The notes under the pieces were generated by a model that had not been told where the DNA came from, searched no databases, and worked only from the letters and a program-made list of their open reading frames with translations. 64,000 nt of DNA from Triplophysa rosa (taxonomy: Eukaryota > Chordata > Actinopteri > Cypriniformes > Nemacheilidae): assembly GCF_024868665.1 (NCBI RefSeq), contig NC_079894.1, positions 9,888,276 to 9,952,275 of the forward strand, given 5' to 3'. This document shows, in pieces, positions 1 through 10,710 of the stretch. The first letter of the stretch is position 1. Each line of letters starts with the position of its first letter. The position numbers and the translations under genes were made by a program.

Positions 1-707
1 TTTTTCGATAGTGTATCGATAGTGATACCTCTACTATCGATATATATTTTTAAAAATCATGTCATATACATACGGCCAAAAGTAAGTGGAAGCGAGCATG
101 GCGAAAAATATAAGAACGCTTGGAGCTCTCAGAGCTGATGTGTGGGTGTGCTTTGGTTTTCAAAATAAGTAATGGAGTAATGAGTTATATAAAATGATGC
201 TGTTTGTAGGCTTCGCAAGTCATGACACAAGTCACCAGTGCATTAGACAAAAAGTTTATTAAGAAAAGTAACAATGACATTTATTGTGCTTTCACGGATG
301 TGACACCAGCACATTTACAGCACGGATGAACCAGAGGTTTAATACTGCCCATGTTCAGTGTTTTAACTGTAATGCACCACAACAGCCAAGTGACTTGCGT
401 GAGCCACCTTATTCCCCTGTGCTACCCACTTGAGGGGCGCAATCCACAGTTTGAGAACCCAAACCTCTGATCTAAAGGTCCATGCATAACACATCATGGC
501 CACTCTGCAGAGGTAAGGGATGTTTTTACACTTATCCTTACAGAAATCCCCCGGTGGTGCACAGCATGTTGTATTTCTAGCTCTACTTTTTACATTTTCT
601 ATTTAAAGTATTGCAGTATATCGCAGATGTGTATCGTATCGAAATACATAGACACATCTATTGTGATATGTATCGTATCGGGAGGCACTTGCCAATACAC
701 AGCCCTA
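1..707. mobile_element. hAT-like non-autonomous element, right part only
   Basis: AT-rich sequence with many TATCGATA/GTATCGTATCG motifs, no supported ORF. It ends in ACACAGCCCTA, the inverse of the TAGGGCTGTGT end typical of fish hAT elements. The left end lies outside the window, so the 8-bp target duplication (expected to be GTAACTAA, bases 708-715) cannot be tested. Insertion is inferred because the sequence after 707 resumes in the middle of another repeat whose fuller copy is at 9380-10093. Confidence 0.5.
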
Positions 708-1203
708 GTAACTAAAGCATGATAATACTTGTAAAATGTACCACCACAACACAATCACTTAAAAAAAACTAAAGCATATACCATAAAAATAACCTGCAGT
801 ACAATTTAATATTATTTCAGTGTGAAAAACAGTCTACCAAAATCTCATTAACATAGAAGTAAACTTTTATTGTAGTCTTGCAAGCGAGAAAAAAACAGAC
901 TAGAAGCTTTTCTATGACTGATAGCATTTTAACGGTGGCTTCAATTCACTCCTGATCAATTTACTTAATTTACAAGTATTTGGCAGTTGTATTGTTGAGT
1001 ATGATGACCCAATTTTTTCCTATGTATTTCCAAGAAAAAGAACATAGTCTTTATATTCAGAACAATATGGTCGTTTCAAAGCTGAATAAAAGATGTATGA
1101 GAATTAAAAGTCAAAGCTCTAAAACAGACAATTAATCGTCATAATCGCAATGATTTATTAGACAATTAATCGTCAGCCAAATTTCATAATCGTGACAGCC
1201 CTA
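708..1203. mobile_element. Truncated copy of the hAT element at 9380-10093
   Basis: Closely matches about 9535-10093, sharing the blocks ATGTACCACCACAACACAAT and AGACTAGAAGCTTTTCTATG, and ends with the same terminus, ATAATCGTGACAGCCCTA. Its left part is missing and replaced by the element ending at 707. No coding potential is visible. Confidence 0.75.
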
Positions 1204-3386
1204 GTTCCCCACCTGATACTAAATAAACTATTGTGAAAATGTGACTTGCTGTCAGCCAGCAAATAGACTACAAAACAAGAGGACATTTTTTTTATTGGCC
1301 ATTTCATGAGTTTACCTACCCATCCAGTCTAGACAGATATAATGGTAAACCACAAGACCTGCATAATCTGGCAAAAGAAATCAGAGAAGAGGGATGCCAG
1401 AAGAATTGTCCGTAGCATTAAGAAGCCTCCTCCTGTTCATATGATCTAGAGGTGATTGACAGGAGCTAATGATCAGGGTCCTTTTGAATCTACATTTAAA
1501 ATTTAATTTATAGATTAGATTGTGTTCTCTTTTAGTAAGAATCTGATTCATATTAGTTCTGCTAAATAGCTTTCTACCAGTAGCACAACATGGAGGGGTT
1601 CTGAACTTTGATGAATCACGTTTTTCTATTTATTCAAGCTCTTCCCCTTGAATTATATGTTCTTTCCTGGGCTAAACCAGGCATGTTGCACAGTATAGAT
1701 ATTAAACCCTGCCCTCTCCATGTAAATGAACAGAATCACGGCAAACTAAAGAATTCAACTGCACTTCAAATATTTTTTGCCAAATATGGTTTCTGTCATT
1801 TTTTTAGTTAGTTTTGGGCAATTCTGTGAAAATATCAACCTTACCATGAAAAAATAAAGTTTTTACCAACAGTTTTTACTATGGTAACAGCACAGATTTT
1901 AACATTTGGTGTTCAAATACCCATGTGAGATCTCTCTTCAAATTTGTAAAGCATTTGTTTTATTTTTAGTGCATGATTTTTCATAGTCAGGTAAGTGCCA
2001 TTTTCAGGATTGTCACATCCATAACCCATATTCCTCATAAATGGACACATGAAAATTAAAATAAAATAACTATTTTATGTTCTATAAAGAGGCATCCCTT
2101 CTCCATTAATTGGGTATTATTGCTTCAGGATTGTGCATTTTATTTCACAGAAATCCTACAAAGTTTATCGTCTCCCAAAAAACACATCCTTTTTTTGTCA
2201 CATCCATAACGCATGTTTATTTCCCTTTTTTAAAATAGAAAATTTGTTCATAGACTGACATTTTTTTATGTTTAGACTCTATCAACAAGGGTTTAGTAAA
2301 ATATAAACAGATGGTTCAATATATTTGTAACAAATTCATTCTCTGAGCATTTTTATGTCACGTCCATAACGCAAAATGTCACGTCCATAACGTTGGAATT
2401 GCCCTTTTTTATCTTTACGATTGAGTTATCAGGGAATATGGGCAGGACATTGATACCACAGCTCCACCTCGTGCTCACTACGGAGCAGACTCTGGAAATA
2501 TGTCTGCGGCCATATCTCGGACATTTTGGCTTCACTGGAAGTAAATTGGGACACGTCGTCCATCTTTTATACGGTCTATGGGCTAAACATGATAATAACC
2601 AGAGATTGATGCATGAAACTTTAACATTGTCACCGATGAGCACATATGAACCTTTGCTAAGAGAGGTCCATAGAGAGGAGGTAGAAACAGAGAAATGTGT
2701 GCATGTCTGAGTTTATTCTGACATGTGGAAATAGCGATGTGTCAACATGAATGTTTACAGTGCAGGTTATTGACCGGTGTAGCAAATAAGTTGAAATTCA
2801 CTTCTCAGAAAGCAATTCAGTCAAGTCTGTCAGCAAATATGACTTGTCAGACTGGTGTTACACTGATTGGAGAAGTAACCACATGTGTGTTCTACGCAAA
2901 TCATTTTCTACGAGAAAAATAATATTCATGCAGTTTCACAGTAAAATTGTGCAAGCTGTTCACCTCATGACATTATAGTTTAGGAACTTCTCTGTTTGGA
3001 GCGACATGTGGGTGAATAATGATGACAGACTTTTTTTCTGTCTTCCAAAACCAGAATTGTGATGTGACATATTCCAGACAGATGGTGTTTGTTGAAGTAA
3101 AGTGCTACTTAGCAAACTGACATTAGTGTGTCTTGAATTGAAAAAATGTATCTTCAGTCTTTTTCATGTGATTAAGGATTAAAAGTGTCTGTTTGTTTTG
3201 GTAATCTGGATTAAATGGGTGGAGTAGTACTGCTGTTTTGGCCACAGTGTTTTCTTGAGTGTGACTCACACAGCAGGCGACTGATTCAGAATCGGAACCT
3301 TGATGTAATGTTCTGCAAACTTGGCAGCTTAGGATGTCTGGCTCTTTACTCCAGACAAATTGAAGATATGTTTGACTAAGAAAATG
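1204..3386. other. No gene seen; AT-rich sequence
   Basis: Short ORFs here overlap on both strands and show no recognisable domain or splice-linked continuation. The only structure I see is the recurring 15-16 bp motif annotated at 2011-2392. Confidence 0.5.
2011..2392 (+). repeat. Four copies of TGTCAC(A/G)TCCATAAC
   Basis: Copies start at 2011, 2196, 2356 and 2377. The first two read TGTCACATCC and the last two TGTCACGTCC; three of the four continue with CG. The last two copies are 21 bp apart and the others 160-185 bp apart. The role is unknown; they may be sub-terminal repeats of an unrecognised transposon. Confidence 0.6.
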
Positions 3387-3388
3387 TA

Positions 3389-4936
3389 CAGTGCTGTGAA
3401 AAAGTATTTGCCCCCTTCCTGATTTTTTGTTTTTTTGCATATTTGTCATGCTTAAATTATCCAGATCATCAAACAAATTTTAATATTACACAAAGAAAAC
3501 CAGAGTAAATACAAAATGCAGTTTTTAAATGATGGTTTTATTTCTTAAGGGAAAAAACAATCCAAACATTTCTGACCCTATGTGAAAAAGTAATTGCCCC
3601 CTAAACCTAATAACTAGTTGTGCCACAGCTCGCAATGAGTATTTCACATCGCTGTGGAGGAATTTTGGCCCACTCTTCTTTGCAGAATTGTTTTAATTCA
3701 GCCACATTGGAGGGTCTAAGAGCATGAACAGCCTTTTTAAGGTCATGCCACAGCATTTGGATTTAATTCCAGACTTTGACTAGGCCACTCCAAAACCTTT
3801 TTTTTAGCCATTCAGAGACTTGCTGGTGTGTTTTGGATCATTGTCCTGCTGCATAACCCAAGTGCGTTTAAGCTTGAGGTCACAAACCGATGGCCGGACA
3901 TTCTCTTTTAGGATTTTCTGGTAGAGCGCAGAATTCATGGTTCCATCAATTATGGCCAGTCGGCCCGGTCCTGAAGCTGCAAAGCAGCCCCAGATCACCA
4001 CACTACCTCCACCATGTTTGACTGTTGGTATGATGTTCTTTTTCTGAAATGCTGTGTTAGTTTTACGCCAGATGTAACGGGACACACACCTTCCAAAAAG
4101 TTCAACCTTTGTCTCATCAGTCCACAGAATATTTGCCCAACAGTTTTGGGGATCATCAAGATGTTTTTTAGCAAATGTGAGACGAGCCTTTGTGTTCTTT
4201 TTGGTCAGCAGTGGTTTTCGCCTTGGAACTCTCCCATGGATGCCATTTTTGCACAGTCTCTTTCTTATTGTAGAATCATGAACACTGACCTTAACTGAAG
4301 CACGAGAGGCCTGCAGTTCTTTAGATGTTGTTCTGGGATCTTTTATGACCTCCTGGACGAGTCGTTGTTGTGCTCTTGGAGTAATTTTGGTAGGCCGGCC
4401 ACTCCTGGGACGGTTTACCACTGTTCCATGCTTTCTCCATTTGTGGATAATGGCTCTCACTGTGGTTCGCTGGAGTCCCAAAGCCTTAGAAATTGCTTTG
4501 TAACCCTTTCTAGACTGATACATTTCAATTACTTTGATTCTCATCTGTTCTTGAATTTCTTGATGCGGCATGATGTGTTGCTATTTGAGATCTTTTAGAC
4601 TACTTCCGTTTGTCAGACAGGTTCTACTTAAGTGATTTCTTGAGGCTTGGGTGTGGCTAGTGAAATTTAACTCAGTTATTCAATTCATCACAGTTAATTC
4701 ATGATTTACCAAGGGGGGGCCACGATTTGATTTACTTTTTCACATAGGGTCAGAAATGTTTGGATTGTTTTTTCCCTTAATAAATAAAACCATCATTTAA
4801 AAACTGCATTTTGTATTTACTCTGGTTTTCTTTGAGTAATATTAAAATTTGTTTGATGATCTGAATCATTTAAGCATGACAAATATGCAAAAAAACAAAA
4901 AATCCAGAAGGGGACAAATACTTTTTCACAGCACTG
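3389..4936 (-). mobile_element. Tc1/mariner transposon, inactive, long inverted repeats
   Basis: The element is flanked by TA (3387-3388 and 4937-4938). Its ends are perfect inverted copies, CAGTGCTGTGAAAAAGTATTTG on the left and the reverse complement on the right with one difference further in. The terminal inverted repeats run about 205 bp (3389-3595 and about 4730-4936) with few differences. The transposase gene lies inside on the minus strand and is broken. This is the usual Tc1-like structure of fish genomes, with the TA duplication diagnostic of the superfamily. Confidence 0.95.
3607..4571 (-). pseudogene. Tc1 transposase pseudogene
   Basis: Cut-and-paste transposase. An open stretch of 255 codons runs from 4571 to 3804. 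It begins with a paired-like helix-turn-helix region (residues about 1-110, with the GRP hook followed by basic residues near residue 58) and includes the first catalytic Asp in WTDETK and the second in QDNDPKHTSK. A frameshift after KSLNG then stops translation. Homology continues in other frames to about 3607 (LEWPSQS, MLWHDLKKA, EEWAKIPPQRCE). Between LNP and MLW the codons that normally supply Ile and the third catalytic acid (the Glu of the DDE triad) are missing through a small deletion. The C-terminal segment before GTTSY is also shortened. It cannot make a working enzyme. Confidence 0.92.
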
Positions 4937-5207
4937 TATCTAGAGCCAGAGTAATTTACATTGGTTTCTTTAGGGGTGAAAAAGGCACTACAAAGTAGCA
5001 ATAAATCAAAGTAGCAATAAATCAGCATCACACTTTTGTCAAGGATAACACAAAAAATTTGCAACAACTTATTTCCATTTTGGTCCTAATGAACTGTGAG
5101 AAGATCATGACTATCTATGTGCTTATTATTGAGGACGATATGTAAAAAATGAGAATTTTAAGTAAACCGTTCAAAATAGTTGAGGTATTTTCGTATCTGC
5201 TACAGAT
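4937..5207. other. Spacer between Tc1 and a hAT-like insertion
   Basis: AT-rich, no gene or known repeat recognised. It ends with the 8-bp duplication CTACAGAT of the following element. Confidence 0.4.
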
Positions 5208-6126
5208 TAGAATAAAATAAATACGAATAAACGAATAAAAATGCAACACATGGCCGAAGACCGAACACCGAACATGGCTTTTCAAATTTCTTCTATTTAT
5301 TTAGTCAATTTTTTTCACTATTGCATAAACTGAATGGTCAAAATGTGCTTTTTATATTTTGTCTTGCTTTTCAATATAATACAATATAACTTCAAATATA
5401 TTTTTTTATTTTACAAATTAAAACAAAAAATTGAGCCCTCTCCCTCATTGAATAGCCTATATTAGGCCTATGACTGACTGCTGAAAGAATGTACTGTACT
5501 CTGTAGTCTGTACCCCTACAAAAAAACACCTCATTAAAAAGTGTTATTCAATAAAAAAGTATGAATAAATGAAAACTGTTGGATTATTATAGGCTACACT
5601 GCAAAATGATTTAAAGAAGAAAAAAAACATTCATGCAAGCAATTCTGACTGACCATTTAAGTTTACGTCTCTCCTCCAAACTCCGCCCGCAAAAGCTGAC
5701 TGTCACTGTTCTCTCAGTTTAGTACAGGGAACTGTGTGCTCGCGACCACTGTATGAAGTCAAAGGATGTTGACTGCCCGCTCCAGTCTGAAGTACATAAA
5801 TTACCGACCGGTAAAGACGCTTTCATTCAGAAATTTACTCCCGTGTGGCAAGTTCTGTGCTGTGTCTTTCTCTGACACTTTAAAATGCTCCGCACACAGC
5901 CGACATGTTTGCTGCATTAATAAAGCGTGGGCGTCGCTCGCTCTCTCTCGCTCTCTCTCGCTCTCTCTTGCTCTCTCGCTCTCTCTCTCGCTCTCTCTCA
6001 ATCTCTCTCTCTGCGCTGGTTGCTGCTTGATCATATCACACGTCATTTCACTTATTCGACCGAACATGCTTTTTTTGCAATTTTCGACCAAATATTTTCA
6101 GTTGCTGAACATTCGGTGCATCACTA
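5208..6126. mobile_element. hAT-like element with 8-bp duplication CTACAGAT
   Basis: CTACAGAT occurs at 5200-5207 and again at 6127-6134, directly flanking the segment. The right end, ATTCGGTGCATCACTA, is a standard hAT terminus (inverse TAGTGATGCACCGAA). The left end starts TAGAATAAAATAAATACG and does not mirror it, so the left inverted repeat is degenerate or lost. GACCGAACACCGAACATG near 5261 may be an internal counterpart of the right end. It contains the CTCTCTCG microsatellite at 5933-6014. No transposase ORF. Confidence 0.7.
5933..6014 (+). repeat. (CTCTCTCG)n microsatellite
   Basis: Imperfect CTCTCTCG/CTCTCTTG repeats. Low-complexity Ser/Leu or Arg/Glu ORFs across it are artefacts of the repeat. 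Confidence 0.9.
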
Positions 6127-6799
6127 CTACAGATATGCACTTTTATGACCCAGTTTAACATCCCTGATATCTGAGTGTTAACTGAACACATCTTTGTGTT
6201 ATTTCTGGGACAACACATTTTGTTACTTTTAACTGAACTGTGATATTTGTACAATACTAGCAACTGCCAACAATACATTGTATGGGTCAAAGTTATCGAT
6301 TTTTCTTTTATGCCAAAAATCATTAGGATATTAAAGTGGCCGCAACTCAGACAGTTTCTGATGTTAATCTTGAGTACTTACAGAATTATAGTATCGTACC
6401 CTTCAAATATCCGTAGAGTCTTTAGTTTGATCACATTTATAAAAGAGAGATACAGCTGTACGATTACGGGAGGGCGGAACTAAAGCACGTGTGCACTCAT
6501 TGCCAAAAAAACACATACATATGACTCAATTTCACTTACCGCGTGCGGTTCATGTGCAGCATCTTTTAGTGCTAGCCTGGGACCGCTCCATCTATCAGAT
6601 CAAATGATCTCCAAATCCAGCGTTATATCCACCGTTTACATCCATCCACAAACACAACTCGACTTCTCCCACTATCGAATAATGAATAATGAGCTGCAGC
6701 TGCAGGCCCACAGCGCAGCCAATCTTGATGGTAGGCAGGTCTTCCTATCGCTCTTTGGTTGACGTGTGGGCGGGCTATTTCTTTCGCCTTGCCGTGGGT

Positions 6800-7390
6800 T
6801 AGAGCTGTAATCGGGCCTTAAAAGTTAGGCCCGACAAGGTCCGAGCCCGACAGAATTCGGCCCGAGCCCGACAAGTACATTTTGATTGACAGCTTTTTAA
6901 AAGCCCGAACCCGTTTACAGCCCAACATTAGGCTATTCAAATGTGCGCACGCACACAGCTTTTGTCAAGAATGCGTAATTTATACGTTTTAACATAATTT
7001 ATTAATGACTAACGTAAGCTATAGGCCACTTGGAAGTTGGAACAAAGAAATAAAATAAGTCCTCTGTAACATCGTAACATATCACATATCCCACTGGCTC
7101 ATTATTCTCATTATGCAAATGGTCAAAACTTTTCCTCACCTCAGACTTTGCTTTAGTTGCTGGTGCAACCAAAACGTAATCGCCAGAGGCAAGCCTCCGT
7201 TTCACCTCCTCAGCATCCATTTTCGCATCTTTCTCGTGCTAACCGGAATGCATCACATGACCGCTCATTTACCGTGCAAGCCCGAGCCTGGCCCGAGCCC
7301 GTGTAAAATGATAGAAATTAAGCCCGAACCCGACCGAAACCGTCGGGTCACGTCGGGTCCGTCGGGTTCAGGCAAAGATCTTCAGCTCTA
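6800..7390. mobile_element. hAT element with 8-bp duplication CCGTGGGT
   Basis: CCGTGGGT lies at 6792-6799 and 7391-7398. The ends are TAGAGCTGTAAT... and ...CTTCAGCTCTA. Sub-terminal regions are rich in GCCCGA/TCGGGC motifs. The copy at 12943-13626 shows no insertion at the equivalent point, so this is a filled site with an empty paralogous site in the same window. A remnant BED-type transposase N-terminus lies inside on the minus strand. Confidence 0.88.
7002..7220 (-). pseudogene. hAT transposase N-terminal remnant (BED-like)
   Basis: 72-codon ORF inside the hAT element. Residues about 26-50 contain SEVRKSFDHLHNENNEPVGY, which resembles the start of the BED zinc finger of hAT transposases (normally S-x-V-W-K-x-F); the conserved Trp is Arg here. 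The Cys pair and His pair of the finger are not preserved and the catalytic region is absent. It is a deleted relic, not a functional gene. Confidence 0.6.
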
Positions 7391-7612
7391 CCGTGGGTGT
7401 GCTTTTCCGGGAGAATCGCCCAATAAAGGGACCAAGAAAAGTTGTTACGTAACGGTTTTTCATGTTCGAAAAACACTTTCCGAAACCTATACGAACCTTG
7501 GGGAGTGTATTGAGCACAGAAATGCTACGTAATACGTCCAACTCGTTCGACAGCACGTTTGACATTGTAAAGAAGTCAGAATGCATGAAACACTGTTGCG
7601 CCACCCCTTTAA

Positions 7613-8686
7613 AGGGGACATTTCATGAAAATCTGACTTTTTCAATGTTTAAGTGCTATAATCGGGTGTCTGGTGCATCTACCAACTCAGAAAACATGAA
7701 AAATTACAATCCAGTAACTTTGTTTACGTGAGCCTATCTCTGCAAGCCTGTGAGAAAACGAGCCGTTCGGATTTCGCTCACTTTCTGACGTAGGTAGTCG
7801 TTCTTATTATAATATTACCGCCCCCTTTTCTGAACGTGTCCACCCATGGCGCTGCCACCATTTTTGTTTTCACAAGCGACATATGTGAATTAGTTCCGAC
7901 ACCATGGCAAAAGTAAGCAAAGCATGCTAAGTGTTCTGTTGTTGGCTGCACAGAGCAGCACAGAACACTGTTCCCAGCCTGACAGGAGAGCAATGGATTT
8001 ATTTTGTTTTCAATGGAAATCCACCAGACTGAACGAGGCAAAGCTGCAAATAAAGACATTGTAAGTACCGTTATTTTTTAAGTAAGACCTCAGGGACCTG
8101 TGGCAATTTAAAAGTAGGTAAAACGTCATTGTGAAACGTTTGTCCATTCACGCAAAGAAAGTAATGTGTATGGCTTGTAAACACGCAATGGGATTGTCCT
8201 GTGTAACGTTACTTTCACTTAGAGAAAACGCGATGCGTTTGTCTTGAGTATCTTCACTTATAGAAAGCAGTGTGTATGGTCTGTAAACACGCGACCGGTT
8301 TGTCATGTGTAATTTCGCATGTAGAAAATATGACGCCTTTGTTAGGAGTGTGTTCGCTTTTAGAAAACAATGTGTTTGGTGTTTAAAGACGGAAACAGCG
8401 TTTCTCATTTGCTTTATGTGACCCTTCTTTTGTCGATAGAAGCACAGGCTCACAGTGAGCCCTGGCTGAGTTTTCTGTGAAAAGGGGGCGGAGACTAGCA
8501 GCTCATTTGCACTTAAAGAGACACACACCAAAACAGCGTGTTTCTCCTCACATGCAAAACTGGGCAATTAGGGCATGGTATAATAAGAGATCTGCGGTGT
8601 ATTTTGAGGTGAAACTTCACAGACACATTCTGTGGACCCCTAAGACTTATATTACATTTGTGTAAAAGTAGAAAGAAACCTCTCCT
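7613..8686 (-). mobile_element. TTAA-flanked (piggyBac-like) non-autonomous element, copy A
   Basis: Flanked by TTAA at 7609-7612 and 8687-8690. Ends are AGGGGACA and, inverted, AGGAGAGG. Its right-hand 220 bp match, in opposite orientation, the left part of the element at 30298-31293 (shared blocks TCCACAGAATGTGTCT and TTTTGGTGTGTGTCTCTTTA). No transposase seen. TTAA duplication is the piggyBac hallmark, so assignment to that superfamily is an inference from the flanks and ends. Confidence 0.7.
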
Positions 8687-8712
8687 TTAAGTAAAGATTA
8701 TGTTTCATGAAG

Positions 8713-9379
8713 AAGGGCTGGGCGGTATGACGGAATATTCCGTTACCGCAGAATAAAATGTGAACCTTAAGAGATTTTTCTATTCCGTGTATTCTGCGGA
8801 ATGTAAATAAGTAGACGTGGTTACTCAGTGATCTGCAAGTTGGGTGTTATTGTGAAAAAACAAGTGAATTAATCCACCCATAACAAATTAACGTATCGAA
8901 TATTCTTTTGACCTTCTTTCAGTCTGTAGTTTTGTGATTCGCTCCAGTCCGGCGCTTTCTCTCTCACCCGCAGTGCACGTGCAGGGGTCTGCGTGAGCAT
9001 ATAAAAATGCTCATTCTCACCACGTATTTCAGAAGTCAGATTGCTTTGTGAAGCTGTTAATAGTTTTAATAAAGTTTAACTTCAGGTGAGTCAAGGTGAA
9101 ACTTGCGTTGAAACGCGCGATGATGCTCGCCGCGTGAGCGCTTTGACGTGACGAGCCACTTTCCCCCGTTTTGGGAGAAGCTTGTGGAGTCACCAGAGAC
9201 TCGTAGTGCAAAGACAAACCTAAAGACAAAGTGTCGCAACACACTAAAAATGCTCATCTAATAGAGAGTGAAGAGCGATAAAGACCTACAGTACAGACCC
9301 CGTGAACACCAGTTTATAACACCAGTCATATACTGTACTCTCATTGTTTGTGCATATATTCAGACTTCATTGTTATACA
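8713..9379. other. Left part of a degenerate repeat region
   Basis: Starts AAGGGCTGGGCGGTATGACGG, similar to fish hAT ends that begin AGGGCTGGGC. A possible partner end (TTGGCCATTCCTCCCACC) lies near 12753-12770, with several later insertions between. No gene is supported; ORFs at 9029-9257 overlap in two frames without similarity to known proteins. Confidence 0.35.
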
Positions 9380-10093
9380 TTGGGCTGTCACGATTATTAA
9401 ATAATCGTCTCATCGCGATTGTTTGACCTCATCGCGATGATTTCGGATCATCGCAATTATCGCACATCTCTATAGAAGACACTAGGGGGAGCTGTAGTGA
9501 ATCTGCATATTGCATATTTTATTGTATATATTGTTACTAAAGCATGGTAATACTTGTCAAATGTACCACCACAACACAATCACTTAAAAAAAACTAAAAC
9601 ATATACAAATTACCTGCAGTACAATTTAATATTATTTAAGCAAATCTCAGTGTGAAAACCAGTCTACCAAAATTTCATTAACACACGAGTAAAATTTTAC
9701 TGTAGTCTTGCAAGTGAGAAAAAAACAGACTAGAAGCTTTTCTATGACTGATAGCATTTTAATGGTGGCTTCAATTCACTCCTGATCAATTTACTTAATT
9801 TACAAGTATTTGGCGGTTGTATTATTGACAGGTAAAAGCCTAAACCTTAAATATATGATGACCCAATTTTTTCCGATGTATTTCCAAGAAAAAAACATAG
9901 TCTTGTATTCAGAACAATATGGTCATTTCAATCGCTGAATCAAAAATGAATGAGAATTAAATGTCAAAGCTCAAAAACAGACAATTAATCGTCATAATCG
10001 CCAAAGCCCTAAAACAGACAATTAATCGCCATAATCGCAATGATTTATTAGACAATTAATCGTCAATCAAATTTCATAATCGTGACAGCCCTA
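9380..10093. mobile_element. hAT non-autonomous element with duplication GTTATACA
   Basis: GTTATACA occurs at 9372-9379 and 10094-10101. The ends are TTGGGCTGTCACGATTAT and the inverse of TAGGGCTGTCACGATTAT, a one-mismatch terminal repeat. Sub-terminal regions repeat ATTAATCGTCATAATCG motifs. No ORF of note. A truncated relative is at 708-1203. Confidence 0.93.
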
Positions 10094-10287
10094 GTTATAC
10101 ATGTTGTCGATCTTCCTACTGTATACATATGATATGGCCAGAAGATAAATAAATGATAAATCTCATTATCAGAACTTAATCTGATATCTTCAATACATTT
10201 TCATAACTTGCCTACATTTTAACTATATAAAACTATATAATATGGGCTGCCAAGTGACCACGTAATAAAATGGTGTGCGTGTTGTAT

Positions 10288-10527
10288 TGTTATGCCATAT
10301 GGGACTGGGGGCATTGAGCTTGCATTAACGGAGCCAGTGGAGCTATAACAGCCTTAGCCAACGGTTTGGCACGTATGGTTGCGTAGATTTTTGGTAATAT
10401 TTGTAATGTTATGCCTTACGGGACCAGGGGCACTGAGCTTGCATTAACAGAGCCAGTAGGGCTATAACAGCCTTAGCCAACAGGTTGGTGCGTATGGTTG
10501 CGTAGATTAGAGAGTCGGACTCGTGAC
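10288..10527 (+). repeat. Tandem duplication, about 119-bp unit
   Basis: TTATGCC(A/T)TA-GGGAC begins near 10290 and again near 10409. Both copies carry CATTGAGCTTGCATTAAC or close variants, GGAGCCAGT-like and CCTTAGCCAAC blocks and end in GTATGGTTGCGTAGATT. The second copy runs directly into the tRNA-like SINE at 10503. Confidence 0.75.
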
Positions 10528-10710
10528 CAGAAGGTTGCCTGTTCGATTCTCAGGGCCGGCGGCTAATGACTGTGGTGCCTTTGAGCTGCAGTAATAGCTG
10601 CCCACTGCTTTTGGTATACGTGTTCACGACTTGCAGTGCGTGAGTTCACTACTCACTGGACGGGTTAAATGCAGAGGTCACCACAGCTGACAAATAGGTC
10701 ACTCTCAGAG
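10503..10710 (+). mobile_element. tRNA-derived SINE, degenerate
   Basis: A B-box-like GGTTGCCTGTTCGATTCTC at about 10533 follows a degenerate A-box region. The body GGGCCGGC ... CTGCCCACTGCT ... GGGTTAAATGCAGAGGTC matches the order of motifs in a widespread fish SINE. It is diverged and has no clear tail; family name not certain. Confidence 0.6.

Larger units (their letters stand above)
6340..7608. repeat. Dispersed repeat, copy 1 (interrupted)
   Basis: Matches 12943-13626: shared blocks include AGTTTGATCACATTTATAAA, GCTTTTCCGGGAGAAT and ATTGAGCACAGAAAT. Copy 1 is split by the hAT insertion at 6800-7390, and its right edge abuts the TTAA-flanked element starting at 7613. Family not recognised; no ORF shared by the two copies. 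Confidence 0.7.

Noticed and set aside
2353..2710. Two opposed ORFs of about 100 codons as genes
   Set aside because: They overlap on opposite strands, have no known domain and no linked exons.
5766..6158. Overlapping ORFs across the CTCTCTCG repeat
   Set aside because: Low-complexity artefacts inside a hAT-like element.
8148..8567. 139-codon minus-strand ORF as a gene
   Set aside because: It falls inside a TTAA-flanked element; the inverted copy at 30298-31293 does not preserve it.
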